Source: Gammaproteobacteria bacterium
GTDB lineage: Bacteria; Pseudomonadota; Gammaproteobacteria; Ga0077554; Ga007554
NCBI GenBank assembly: GCA_016191235.1
Contig: JACPOZ010000059.1
Span: 1-34,809, forward strand
Reading direction: 5' to 3'
Length of the DNA: 34,809 nucleotides
This document shows, one piece after another, positions 16,586 to 24,770 of this stretch (positions are counted from its first letter, which is position 1; the number at the start of each line of letters is the position of its first letter). The position numbers were made by a program, and so were the translations under genes. Below the pieces are notes generated by a model, which had not been told where the DNA came from, did not search any database, and saw nothing but the letters and a program-made list of their open reading frames with translations.

Positions 16586-16722
16586 TCCACGAAAAACACG
16601 AAAGGCACGAAAACTTGGGCAAGGTTGTTGACACAGGAATGCGCCTGGGTTTGCTATCCGCAAGTAACAGCCGAAAGAATTGCGCTATGGAGCTTTTTCG
16701 TGCCTTTCGTGTTTTTCGTGGA
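16586..16722. repeat. 137-bp element with perfect 28-bp terminal inverted repeats
   Basis: Left arm 16586-16613 begins TCCACGAAAAACACGAAAGG and is repeated in perfect inverse at 16695-16722. The arms themselves contain the short motif CACGAAA several times. The 81-bp interior has no gene-like frame. It lies between the adaptor gene and the ATPase gene of one operon, so the transcript would carry a 28-bp hairpin. Size and symmetry resemble a MITE or an intergenic repeat unit; no clear target duplication was seen. Confidence 0.85.
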
Positions 16723-16751
16723 CGGGCGTAACACCAAAAAAGAGATAAAAA

Positions 16752-17465
<714 letters not shown>

Positions 17466-17470
17466 GCGCC

Positions 17471-18673
17471 ATGAATCCGTTCGAGCACCTGCGCATCGCC
17501 TTCGACGCCCTGCTCGCCAACAAGATACGCGCCTTCCTGACCATGCTCGGCGTCATCATCGGCGTGGCCTCGGTGATCATGCTGGTCGCCATCGGCGAGG
17601 GCGCCCAGACATACATCCGCAAGGAATTGATGGGCATCGGCACCAACCTGCTGATCATCGTCCCCGGCAAAACCGAAACTACCGGCATGGGCCGCATGCC
17701 GTCAGGTATACAAAAAATCACTATCGCCGATCTGCGCGCGCTGGAAAAACGCGCCACCCTGCTTAACGGCCTGAGCGCGGTAGTCGTCAGCAACGCCCCG
17801 GTCAAATATCAAAACCGCCTGCGCAATGTCGAGATCATCGGCACCGACCAGAATTTTGAACAGGTACGCAATCTGCATGCGGAGATCGGCTCGTTCATCT
17901 CCAAGACCGATGTCGATGCGCAGCGCCGCGTGGCGGTGATCGGCCGCACTGTCAGGAAGGAGCTGTTCGGCGAGGCCAACCCTCTGGGGCGCACCGTCAA
18001 GATCGGCGAGACCAAGTTCCGCGTCATCGGCATCATGGAAAGCAAAGGCGTCACGCTAGGCATGGACATCGACGATCACGTCTTCATCCCGGTGGAGACC
18101 GCCCAGGCGATCTTCGACCAGGACGGCCTGACCAACATCCTCACCCAGGCCATCAACGAAAACACCATCGAGCGCGCCAAGGAGCAGATCAAGGCCATCA
18201 TGATGCAGCGCCACGCAGGCGAAGAAGACTTCACCATCATCAGCCAGCAGGCCATGCTCTCCACCATGCAGACCATTCTGGCCACCTTCACCTACGTGCT
18301 GGGCGGCATCGCCAGCATCTCGCTGCTGGTCGGCGGCATCGGCATCATGAACATCATGCTCGTATCAGTGCGCGAACGCACCCGCGAGATCGGCCTGCGC
18401 AAGGCCATCGGCGCCTCACAACGCGACATCCTGCTGCAGTTCGTCATCGAGTCCGTAACGCTCTCGGTGATCGGCGGCATCATCGGTATCCTGTTCGGCG
18501 CCGGCGTCGCCTACGGCGCCAAGGCTGCCTTCCCCGTGCTGCCCGTCGATGTCAGCGCCTGGTCGGTGGCGCTGGCCTTCACCTTTGCCTTTTTTGTCGG
18601 CGCCTTCTTCGGCATCTACCCGGCCATGAAAGCGGCGCGGCTTAATCCGATTGATGCGTTAAGATACGAATGA
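17471..18673 (+). CDS. ABC exporter permease subunit (MacB/FtsX fold)
   Basis: 400 aa inner-membrane protein. TM1 (FLTMLGVIIGVASVIMLVAIG) is followed by a periplasmic MacB core domain of about 210 residues, then three C-terminal TM segments (TYVLGGIASISLLVGGIGIMNIML, VIESVTLSVIGGIIGILFGAGVAY, VSAWSVALAFTFAFFVGAFF). VRERTREIGLRKAIGASQRDIL is the coupling loop conserved in FtsX proteins, and the end YPAMKAARLNPIDALRYE is family-typical. Together with the two genes upstream it forms a split MacAB-like system: ATPase and permease are separate chains, unlike fused E. coli MacB. GGAG precedes the ATG at 17471 by 10 nt. Confidence 0.95.
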   Translation: MNPFEHLRIAFDALLANKIRAFLTMLGVIIGVASVIMLVAIGEGAQTYIRKELMGIGTNLLIIVPGKTETTGMGRMPSGIQKITIADLRALEKRATLLNGLSAVVVSNAPVKYQNRLRNVEIIGTDQNFEQVRNLHAEIGSFISKTDVDAQRRVAVIGRTVRKELFGEANPLGRTVKIGETKFRVIGIMESKGVTLGMDIDDHVFIPVETAQAIFDQDGLTNILTQAINENTIERAKEQIKAIMMQRHAGEEDFTIISQQAMLSTMQTILATFTYVLGGIASISLLVGGIGIMNIMLVSVRERTREIGLRKAIGASQRDILLQFVIESVTLSVIGGIIGILFGAGVAYGAKAAFPVLPVDVSAWSVALAFTFAFFVGAFFGIYPAMKAARLNPIDALRYE

Positions 18674-18778
18674 TCTATTTTGTGATCAGGCACAAGATCA
18701 AACAAGGATAAAAAAATACGGGACAAAAGCGCGCGCAAGGACAAAGAGAAAAGGGGCGATTAGGATAACGCCTCAGCC

Positions 18779-19279
18779 CTACTTTTTTCCAGGGCGCGGC
18801 TCATAAGACGGTTTTGACCACCAAAAATACCGCGAAGCCACATGCTCCCAGCGTGACAAGACCCCATACTCAAAGGCCTGCTCAGGGCTGGCATATCGCC
18901 CCATGGCATTATTGTGCTTGTAAAACCCGAACCTCCGATAAAACCCTTGCTTGTCCGGCGGAGCCGTGAGGAAAATCTTGTCAAAGGGGAGGTTTTCCAG
19001 TAGCGCGCCCATCAACGCCCTGCCAACACCCATGCCCTGATACTCGACGGCCACCACAACATCAAATACGGTAGCGTAGTACACGCCGTCCGAGGTCGCA
19101 CGGGCCGCGCCGACCAGCGTGGCATCGTCGTAGGCAAAGCACGAAACATAGCTGTTCTCAAACGCCCTTTGTATATCAGGCGGATCCCTCTTGGCAAACG
19201 GTGCTTTTTCAAAAATTTCGGCCAACCGAACCCAGTCCACGCCATCCTTATTGTGTACGACTAAAAATCTGCTGCCCAT
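18779..19279 (-). CDS. GNAT family N-acetyltransferase
   Basis: 166 aa from the ATG at 19279 (MGSRFLVV), chosen because GGAGGTG lies 5 nt upstream; an upstream in-frame start at 19327 lacks a ribosome site. The acetyl-CoA motif A is clear: DVVVAVEYQGMGVGRALMGALLE (the Q/R-x-x-G-x-G/A loop is QGMGVGRA), followed by the beta-5/alpha-4 segment IFLTAPPDKQGFYRRFGF with the Tyr that often acts as general acid. The substrate cannot be told from sequence; the general build is that of the small YitH/ElaA-like cytosolic acetyltransferases. It is divergent from the Fur-controlled bfd gene across 162 bp and convergent with the ABC permease gene. Confidence 0.88.
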   Translation of the reverse strand: MGSRFLVVHNKDGVDWVRLAEIFEKAPFAKRDPPDIQRAFENSYVSCFAYDDATLVGAARATSDGVYYATVFDVVVAVEYQGMGVGRALMGALLENLPFDKIFLTAPPDKQGFYRRFGFYKHNNAMGRYASPEQAFEYGVLSRWEHVASRYFWWSKPSYEPRPGKK

Positions 19280-19338
19280 GCAACACCTCCGTGTGGTGAA
19301 CAACGCCGTTACGGCAATCCTTACCATGTCGATAAGGA

Positions 19339-19387
19339 ATTGTCAATCAACTTTTCTCCGGCTACCGGGGAAAAAATGATTGACAAT
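19339..19387. repeat. 49-bp inverted repeat between the GNAT gene and bfd
   Basis: Symmetric about 19363: ATTGTCAATCA (19339-19349) with TGATTGACAAT (19377-19387), and TTTTCTCCGG (19352-19361) with CCGGGGAAAA (19365-19374, one G-T wobble), loop CTA. The right arm overlaps the Fur box and -35 element of bfd. No T run follows on either strand, so a terminator role is unlikely; a paired operator is possible. Confidence 0.7.
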
Positions 19388-19390
19388 CAT
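19376..19390 (+). promoter_or_regulatory. Fur box in front of bfd
   Basis: ATGATTGACAATCAT is a 7-1-7 palindrome, close to the Fur core TGATAATNATTATCA, continuing into NAT-rich TCTCATTTGCATTT. It overlaps the -35 hexamer TTGACA, so iron-loaded Fur should block transcription, fitting a gene used to release iron from bacterioferritin. Confidence 0.75.
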
Positions 19391-19409
19391 TCTCATTTGC
19401 ATTTATAAA
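19380..19409 (+). promoter_or_regulatory. Sigma-70 promoter of bfd
   Basis: Consensus -35 TTGACA (19380-19385), 18-nt spacer, -10 TATAAA (19404-19409); alternatively TTATAA with a 17-nt spacer. About 32 nt before the bfd start codon. Confidence 0.7.
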
Positions 19410-19441
19410 TAGCACAAGGTTGTCTTACCGGGTGATTGATC

Positions 19442-19636
19442 ATGTACATCTGTCTTTGCCATGCCGTAACTGAAAGCGACATCCACCATGCCGTCGCGCA
19501 GGGCGCCTGCACCCTGCGCGACCTCCGCAGTGACCTGAAGGTCGCCACTCAGTGCGGGCGCTGCGCCACCTGCGCACGAACCTGCCTCAACCAAGCTCTT
19601 GCCGAAATTGCGGGTGATCAGGAGATCGCCGCTTAG
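19442..19636 (+). CDS. bfd: Bacterioferritin-associated ferredoxin
   Basis: 64 aa [2Fe-2S] protein with the Bfd/Fer2_BFD pattern: Cys4-x-Cys6 in MYICLCHAVTESDI and Cys38-x2-Cys41 in TQCGRCATC, separated by the helix-turn-helix of the fold. Bfd docks on bacterioferritin and passes electrons to reduce and mobilise stored ferric iron, hence synthesis under iron starvation. The Fur box overlapping its promoter supports that role directly. Two additional cysteines (Cys44 and Cys48) are present, and Cys23 as well; these also occur in some Bfd homologues. Start taken as the ATG at 19442. No bacterioferritin gene is in the window. Confidence 0.93.
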   Translation: MYICLCHAVTESDIHHAVAQGACTLRDLRSDLKVATQCGRCATCARTCLNQALAEIAGDQEIAA

Positions 19637-19717
19637 CTCAGCACGGGACGTTTTTTGTAAAAGAAAGGGGGCGGCATACGCACCCTGATTCCATTTCCAA
19701 TTCAATGGCAGACTTCC

Positions 19718-19742
19718 CCCTCTCCCGCAGGGCGGGAGAGGG
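19718..19742. repeat. REP-like 25-bp palindrome
   Basis: CCCTCTCCCGC (19718-19728) and GCGGGAGAGGG (19732-19742) are perfectly inverted around AGG. Short GC-rich palindromes of this CCCTCTCCC/GGGAGAGGG type are common intergenic repeats in proteobacteria. It lies between bfd and the beta-helix fragment, 14 bp beyond the point where that fragment breaks off. Confidence 0.65.
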
Positions 19743-19756
19743 TGTTCAAGACATCC

Positions 19757-20224
19757 TTAAACTGCCACATTGGGCCGGGCATTCAAACGCTGATCGACAC
19801 CTGGTGTAGGACATGCATCCGTCGGAATCGCATCTACCGCAGGGCCAGCCGCAGGAAGCTGCACCCACCGTGGCAATGTAATGCCACCCGGTAGCGAAAT
19901 TGGCCCGCCACCCGGACTCATTGCCGCGCCTCCCGCATCGGTAAGCGCGCCAAGCAAAGGATCGGCATTAGGAAGGTCGCTCGGCAAAGTCAGTTTGCAC
20001 ATACTGCCATTATCGATGTTGTAGCCCTTGCTGACAGTAGTGAAAAGCGCGGGTCCCGTGAATGCAGTAGCCGAAGTTGTGGTATCTGTAGCAAAGCTCC
20101 CGGAGAAACAGTTCCCGGCGGCGGTAGCGGGGCTAACGAGGCTGGCGATGATGCTGCTTTGAAACACAGTAGCATCGTTTTGAGACAAATTCGGATCAAT
20201 GAACACTTCATTGCCAAGGGCATA
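19757..20224 (-). pseudogene. Fragment of a parallel beta-helix surface protein (paralogue of the gene at 20327-22819)
   Basis: The reverse-strand frame reads ALGNEVFIDP ... AAGNCFSGSF ... SKGYNIDNGSMC ... ALTDAGGAAM ... LPRWVQLPAAGPAVDAIP ... PTPGVDQRLNARPNVAV. It parallels the middle of the neighbouring gene (VFGNELFN ... PAGNCLAGDS ... SNGYNIDSGNTC ... VPQWLHMPNAGSPAINAIP ... PKPGVDQRLYIRPDVAGG). It has no signal peptide or CSLREA-type head. It ends in a stop just after RPNVA, losing the conserved GGLCDIGAVE tail. So both ends are missing: it is a remnant of a duplicated gene, not a working protein. Sequence divergence from the intact copy is considerable, so the duplication is not recent. 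Confidence 0.8.
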
Positions 20225-20265
20225 TTTCAGCTTGTGCGGATATCGACAAGCTGCGTGAGAAGCTG

Positions 20266-20302
20266 ACAAAAAAGCAGGACGTGCTGGATGGCATCGCCCT
20301 GC
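20266..20302 (-). terminator. Intrinsic terminator of the beta-helix gene
   Basis: On the minus strand GCAGGGCGATGC (20302-20291) pairs with GCACGTCCTGC (20284-20274), with one bulge and one wobble, loop CATCCA, followed by TTTTTTGT (20273-20266). It lies 25 nt after the stop codon. Confidence 0.7.
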
Positions 20303-20326
20303 TTATTTCGTTACCTGGAGCCTGGC

Positions 20327-22819
20327 CTACATAACACGAGCCGCACTGCGCCTATAGCCCCGCCACACAGCAAACATGCCCAGCAACATCAAAGACAACA
20401 CCCCGAAGGCGCCACCACCACCGCTGGCAGAGCCGCCCCCTGGCGCTGCAGTATTGCTCGGAAACGGATCAAGAGCCGTTGTCACGCCCCTCGTGACAGT
20501 GACGCTATCGTTGCTGGGTACAGGGTCAACTGTGGCGCCGAGTTCCGGGTACGAAACCGTAACCGTGCTGTTGAGTGTCTTCAGGGTAGGGTCTGCTGGC
20601 TTGACGATCACATAGGCATCAAAGGAGCTGCCCGCCACCACCCCCCCGGAATACGAACAGGTCACTGTTTTCGCATCGGTCAATAAACAGCTCAGATTGG
20701 CGGTATCACGGGGGCCGAACGTAGCAAGCGAAACATCAGCATCGAAGACCTGGGTAATGGTGATTACATCAGTCACATTATCTGGGCCGTCGTTAGTCAC
20801 CGCGATTGCGTAGCTCATGTTCTCCGCAACAGCCCTGACAGAGGCTGCGCTGGCGGCAAAGGTCACCGCAACATTCAAATCCGCGAGCGTGGCCTTGGTG
20901 TTGCCAACTTCCACCGCGCCAATGTCGCACAAACCGCCCGCCACATCGGGCCGGATATAGAGACGCTGATCCACCCCCGGCTTGGGACAGAGATTATTGG
21001 GAATAGCGTTGATCGCCGGACTGCCTGCGTTCGGCATATGTAACCACTGGGGCACTTTGCCGCCGCCGGGAAGAGTAGCACCCTGACCAAAATCGGCCAG
21101 CGCCGCAACATTAGGAGCGGTATTGATTCGGTCGGTAGTGCCTGGGGCGATTCCCAGCGCACAGGTATTGCCGCTGTCGATGTTGTAACCGTTCGACGTG
21201 GCCGTGAATGGAACAAGCTTGGTTAATGCAGCGCTGAAACCGTCGGTATCAGAATCGCCCGCCAGGCAATTCCCGGCAGGGCTGGCGCCACCCCCGATGA
21301 TGGTGCGCTCCAGAATTATGCCTTTATTCGACGATGAAGCGGAGGAGCTATTGAATAGCTCGTTACCGAAGACATAGCTGCCACTGCAACCGCCGAAACC
21401 ACCTCCGCCGAAGCCGCCACCACTACCGCCGCTGGTACAGAGGGGGCCGCTCGCGGCCTTATTATTCCTTAACGTGACATGAGCAAGCCTGACCTTCGAG
21501 CCATTGAAAACCCCACCGCCCGCGCGAGCGACCGTGTTGCCGCTGATGGTGGAATGCTGGACCAGCAGGTCGCCAATCCCCATATTGGAGAAACCGCCCC
21601 CCTCACCCATGAAGGCGCCATTAAAACCGAATTGACCACCGCTCGCACCCACCACATTTCCGGTGACAGAGCTATAGAAAACATTCATCCTGTCCCAGTT
21701 GCTAACACCTCCACCCCACATGTCCGCCCCATTGGCGGTGATGGCGCTGGAGATAACAATCACCCGCGCCTGCGTAGGACCTGCCGGATAATTGTAGATA
21801 CCGCCGCCCTCCATCGACCTGGTCCCGCTCACCCGGCTGTCCCTGAGCGTCACCTGGCCGCTGAAATTGGCGATGCCTCCGCCCCCCCCTGCGCCGCTCG
21901 CTCCACCGAAGCCCGAGGCATCGATAGCCGGCCCCGTGTTGTCCCTGATGATACTGGCCGTGATGGACAACGTCCCCATATTGTTCAGCACACCAGCGCC
22001 AAACCTGCTTGATGTATTCGCGTCTACGACGCTGTTGCTGACGGACATCTCGCCACCGTTATAGATCGCACCGCCCCCGTTAAAGGCGTTCTCGGAAGAG
22101 CTGGTGCTGGTGTTGGCCTTGTTACTTTTGAAGGTGCAATTGTTAATGGTCATCTTGGCACCGGCGGCGTTATACACACCGCCGCCCTGCCCGCCCGATT
22201 TGGCCGAATCCGACCATTCCGTAATGTTCCCAACTAACTGGCAGTTCGAGAGCGTCACCCAAGCCGCTTCATTGAAAATACCGCCGCCGCCACCCTTGGC
22301 GCCAGTTACATAGCCATTTTCTATCGACACATTGCTGATAGTGACATTATTTTTGCCAATAAAGTGGAACACGCGATCAATGCCTGGGGAAGAAAAGAAC
22401 CCCCCTCCCCCGGCCAGGATGCGCGTGGATGTTGGGCTGACGCCCTGGATAGTCAAATCACCCCCACCGGTGACATCAAGATCGCCTTTGGCGGCGCTGT
22501 TTTCGCCCGTGCCGGTGATGCTGAGAGTGTACGTTGCCCCTAGTAGCGTGATGGTATCCGCCCCCGCCAACGCATTAGCCTCCATGATCGCGGCGCGCAG
22601 GGTGCAGGTAGTGCCTGTTAGGCTGGTTGCGCATTTGCCATCACCGGGCTTGGCATCGACTGCATCGGCCGTGCTGTTGACAGCGAAAATAGCGGCGTAC
22701 GATGGAGAGCTGATCAACAACCCTGCTGCCAGGGAAGCCAGAAGGGCGAACGGCCGACGCCGGACCTTACGGATAGGAACAGAACATGCCCCAACCCTTT
22801 TACGCTTTGCTATTGTCAT
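20327..22819 (-). CDS. Secreted right-handed beta-helix protein with DUF11-like domain and GlyGly-CTERM-like tail
   Basis: 830 aa from the ATG at 22819 (a GTG at 22831 would add four residues). A long signal peptide ends near SSPSYAAIF. The head AVNSTADAVDAKPGDGKC...TCTLRAAIMEANA matches the CSLREA-type domain. Then come many short turns of a right-handed parallel beta-helix (repeats of GGGIFN/GGGVYN/GGAIYN with NCTFKSN and SSVTGN, about residues 120-480), a choice-of-anchor-like Cys-containing segment (480-635), and a DUF11-like beta-sandwich (YAIAVTNDGPDNVTDV). The end GGGGAFGVLSLMLLGMFAVW then RGYRRSAA is Gly-rich, hydrophobic, then basic: a GlyGly-CTERM-type sorting tail processed by rhombosortase in bacteria with type II secretion. 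Ligand or enzymatic role is unknown; polysaccharide binding or adhesion is plausible. A truncated paralogue lies downstream. Confidence 0.85.
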   Translation of the reverse strand: MTIAKRKRVGACSVPIRKVRRRPFALLASLAAGLLISSPSYAAIFAVNSTADAVDAKPGDGKCATSLTGTTCTLRAAIMEANALAGADTITLLGATYTLSITGTGENSAAKGDLDVTGGGDLTIQGVSPTSTRILAGGGGFFSSPGIDRVFHFIGKNNVTISNVSIENGYVTGAKGGGGGIFNEAAWVTLSNCQLVGNITEWSDSAKSGGQGGGVYNAAGAKMTINNCTFKSNKANTSTSSSENAFNGGGAIYNGGEMSVSNSVVDANTSSRFGAGVLNNMGTLSITASIIRDNTGPAIDASGFGGASGAGGGGGIANFSGQVTLRDSRVSGTRSMEGGGIYNYPAGPTQARVIVISSAITANGADMWGGGVSNWDRMNVFYSSVTGNVVGASGGQFGFNGAFMGEGGGFSNMGIGDLLVQHSTISGNTVARAGGGVFNGSKVRLAHVTLRNNKAASGPLCTSGGSGGGFGGGGFGGCSGSYVFGNELFNSSSASSSNKGIILERTIIGGGASPAGNCLAGDSDTDGFSAALTKLVPFTATSNGYNIDSGNTCALGIAPGTTDRINTAPNVAALADFGQGATLPGGGKVPQWLHMPNAGSPAINAIPNNLCPKPGVDQRLYIRPDVAGGLCDIGAVEVGNTKATLADLNVAVTFAASAASVRAVAENMSYAIAVTNDGPDNVTDVITITQVFDADVSLATFGPRDTANLSCLLTDAKTVTCSYSGGVVAGSSFDAYVIVKPADPTLKTLNSTVTVSYPELGATVDPVPSNDSVTVTRGVTTALDPFPSNTAAPGGGSASGGGGAFGVLSLMLLGMFAVWRGYRRSAARVM

Positions 22820-22934
22820 ATCAATACCCACTTAACCAGCATAGGGAAAGTTGCGAATCCCTTGCAGCAAAATACCAGGTTGACACGCTGAAGCATGGCA
22901 TGTCCTGGCGCTGTTTTTACATATCGCGGGCACA

Positions 22935-22964
22935 CATATATCAAACAATCCCGCACAAAGTCAA
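22935..22964 (-). promoter_or_regulatory. Candidate promoter of the beta-helix gene
   Basis: On the minus strand TTGACT (22964-22959), 18-nt spacer, TATATG (22940-22935), about 115 nt before the start. The rest of the 330-bp gap 22820-23149 holds only the terminator at 23082-23130; I saw nothing else in it. Confidence 0.5.
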
Positions 22965-23081
22965 GGAGTAAGCGACCAACCCATTGATATATAATAATTT
23001 ATATACTCCAAAAAACCGCCCTCCCCAAGAGCAAAACCATGCAATGTTGATTTCTGAAAATGGGATTTTAGCGGGGCATTC

Positions 23082-23130
23082 AAAAAAAAACCGCTGACCC
23101 CATGTTTCCCAGGGTCAGCGGTATATTTTT
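23082..23130 (-). terminator. Bidirectional intrinsic terminator closing the act operon
   Basis: Perfect 11-bp stem ACCGCTGACCC/GGGTCAGCGGT (23090-23100 with 23112-23122), 11-nt loop. On the minus strand the T run after the stem covers 23090-23082; on the plus strand ATATTTTTT follows. It lies 28 nt after the actF stop and shows the operon ends here without an oxidase gene. Confidence 0.93.
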
Positions 23131-23149
23131 TAAGCAACAAGATTTGAAG

Positions 23150-24181
23150 TTATGCCTTAATCAGCCCGTATCTGGTCAACGACCATCTCACCGCGAACCA
23201 CGCCACACCGAAGATGGCGATGGTCACACCGATACCAAACGCGGAGGTCATCGGCATGGTGTAGTACTGAGGATCCACCGATCCCGCGATCCAGGTATAG
23301 CGCTCAATCCAGGTGCCGAGCCAGATCGACGTCGCCACCATCACGATCACATACGGATTGTGACGATTTGGCGTGATTGCCAGCGTGGTAAACGGAATGA
23401 TGAACTTCATGGTCAGGAACGTCCACCACAGCGGACCAAAACCCTGGTACATCATGTTCCTGTAGCGTGTCACGTCGTCAGGCAGACGCCCGTACCACAT
23501 GATCAGATACTGAGTGAAGTACAGATATGTAAACAGAATGGTAAAGGCCAGCATGAACTGCGCCATATAATTGAATATATGGGGCTCGAACGGCTTGGTC
23601 AGCTTATCCGAACGATACAGGAAAAACAGAAAGATCGTAAAGAAAGCCAGGAAACCATGGAAATTGCTCACGAAATGATAGGCGCCATAGCTCGCACTGT
23701 GCCAGCCGGGCAACATGGTCATTTCAAAATCCCACGCCACCATCGTTGCATAAAGGAAATATGCAACCGGAATCAACAGGGCAATATTGCGGAAACGCCG
23801 CTGCACTGCATAGGACTCGTCAATCTCACTCAGATGCTGATACTTGATGAACAGGCCATACAGGCCCGCCACGATCAGGAAGCCGATGATTTGCCGGGTC
23901 ACCAGGAAGGTGTAGTCATGCCAACCCGGCAGGTGATGCCCTTCATCATGGGCATGCGCCAGCCACTGGAAGGTCGCCTCGCCGTTTGCCAAAAGCACCA
24001 GCAGCAAAACAAACGCAATGGGGAACAGCACCGCCAGGGCGCAGGCCAGCTTGCGCACCTGAAAGCGCCATTTGCCATTGACCAGGTGAAGGACAGCAGA
24101 AAATGTCACGCCACCCAGCGCAAGATACAGAATAATCAAAAAGTCTACGGTCAATACTGACCAGCTACCAAAGTTTTCCAT
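23150..24181 (-). CDS. actF: Alternative complex III subunit ActF
   Basis: 343 aa polytopic inner-membrane protein, about 9-10 TM helices (for example VLTVDFLIILYLALGGVTF, FPIAFVLLLVLLA, IIGFLIVAGLYGLFIKY, FLAFFTIFLFFLY, FMLAFTILFTYLYFTQYLIMWYG). The FLYATMVAWDFEMTMLPGWHS and FTQYLIMWYGRLPDD segments match ActF, an ActC paralogue of the NrfD-like family without the quinol-site role of ActC. It is shorter than some ActF (about 400 aa), but both termini look complete. GAGGGG precedes the ATG at 24181. Last gene of the act operon, 34 bp after actE, followed by a strong terminator. Confidence 0.88.
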   Translation of the reverse strand: MENFGSWSVLTVDFLIILYLALGGVTFSAVLHLVNGKWRFQVRKLACALAVLFPIAFVLLLVLLANGEATFQWLAHAHDEGHHLPGWHDYTFLVTRQIIGFLIVAGLYGLFIKYQHLSEIDESYAVQRRFRNIALLIPVAYFLYATMVAWDFEMTMLPGWHSASYGAYHFVSNFHGFLAFFTIFLFFLYRSDKLTKPFEPHIFNYMAQFMLAFTILFTYLYFTQYLIMWYGRLPDDVTRYRNMMYQGFGPLWWTFLTMKFIIPFTTLAITPNRHNPYVIVMVATSIWLGTWIERYTWIAGSVDPQYYTMPMTSAFGIGVTIAIFGVAWFAVRWSLTRYGLIKA

Positions 24182-24215
24182 TTTGCCCCTCTGGTGTTCG
24201 TATTTCTATTACGTT

Positions 24216-24770
24216 TTATTTAGCGGATACGGTTTTCGCAGGCTCGGCCTGTGCATCCTGAACCATTTTATGACGAACATAGTTCACCACATGCCAGCGC
24301 TCTTCCACGGACAGGTCATTCGAGCCACGCCCATCTTCACGTGCGCTCGGTTTACCATAGGCCGGCATAATCGCGCTGCCAAAGGTAATGGTGCCGAATA
24401 TCCATCCCTCGGTGAGATTCTTCTGGGCATAATCGTCGGTCAGGTTGATTGCACCGATCTTCGCAGTGATCGGAGAATCCGCCTGCCCGGTAAGCCCGTG
24501 GCATGCCGCACAATAAATCCTGAACAGCACCTTGCCCTTCTTTAGGGATGCCTCGGATACCGGAATAGGATTCACCAGATCCTTCGTCTCATCCCGATTG
24601 GCAACCGTGGTTGCAATCCCCTGCGTCGGAACCGAGCGCTTGGGGAAAGGCGCCATCGGTCCTTCCTGAGGCTTGATGCTGGGCTGATTCATCATATCCT
24701 GCGACCACGGCCAGGCAAACGCCGCCGTGGGCACCAGCATCGCAGCTAATAGCGGACCAACAAACCTCAT
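24216..24770 (-). CDS. actE: Alternative complex III subunit ActE, monohaem cytochrome c
   Basis: 184 aa periplasmic c-type cytochrome. Signal peptide MRFVGPLLAAMLVPTAAFA; haem-binding CAACH at 87-91 (IYCAACHGLTG); likely axial Met135 in AIMPAYGKP, followed by a C-terminal helix (VEERWHVVNYVRHK) that packs on the haem. In alternative complex III this haem relays electrons towards the acceptor or associated oxidase. Some homologues are lipoproteins; here no Cys follows the signal, so a soluble or signal-anchored form is likely. The ATG overlaps the actD stop by 4 nt (ATGA), which implies coupled translation; GAGGTGAT is the ribosome site. Confidence 0.9.
   Translation of the reverse strand: MRFVGPLLAAMLVPTAAFAWPWSQDMMNQPSIKPQEGPMAPFPKRSVPTQGIATTVANRDETKDLVNPIPVSEASLKKGKVLFRIYCAACHGLTGQADSPITAKIGAINLTDDYAQKNLTEGWIFGTITFGSAIMPAYGKPSAREDGRGSNDLSVEERWHVVNYVRHKMVQDAQAEPAKTVSAK

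Noticed and set aside
18674-18790. Weak GGCG/CGCC hairpin with T runs between the ABC permease and GNAT genes
   Set aside because: Only a 4-bp stem, and the T run overlaps the GNAT coding end; not enough to call a terminator.
20236-20334. Plus-strand frame reading ADIDKLREKLTKKQDV..., resembling the end of a coiled-coil protein
   Set aside because: It covers exactly the hairpin and T run that terminate the beta-helix gene on the minus strand and overlaps that gene's stop; the short charged frame is most simply a by-product.
23102-24160. 352-codon frame on the plus strand
   Set aside because: Antisense to actF, begins inside the operon terminator and looks like a mirror of membrane-protein codons (Gln/His-rich).
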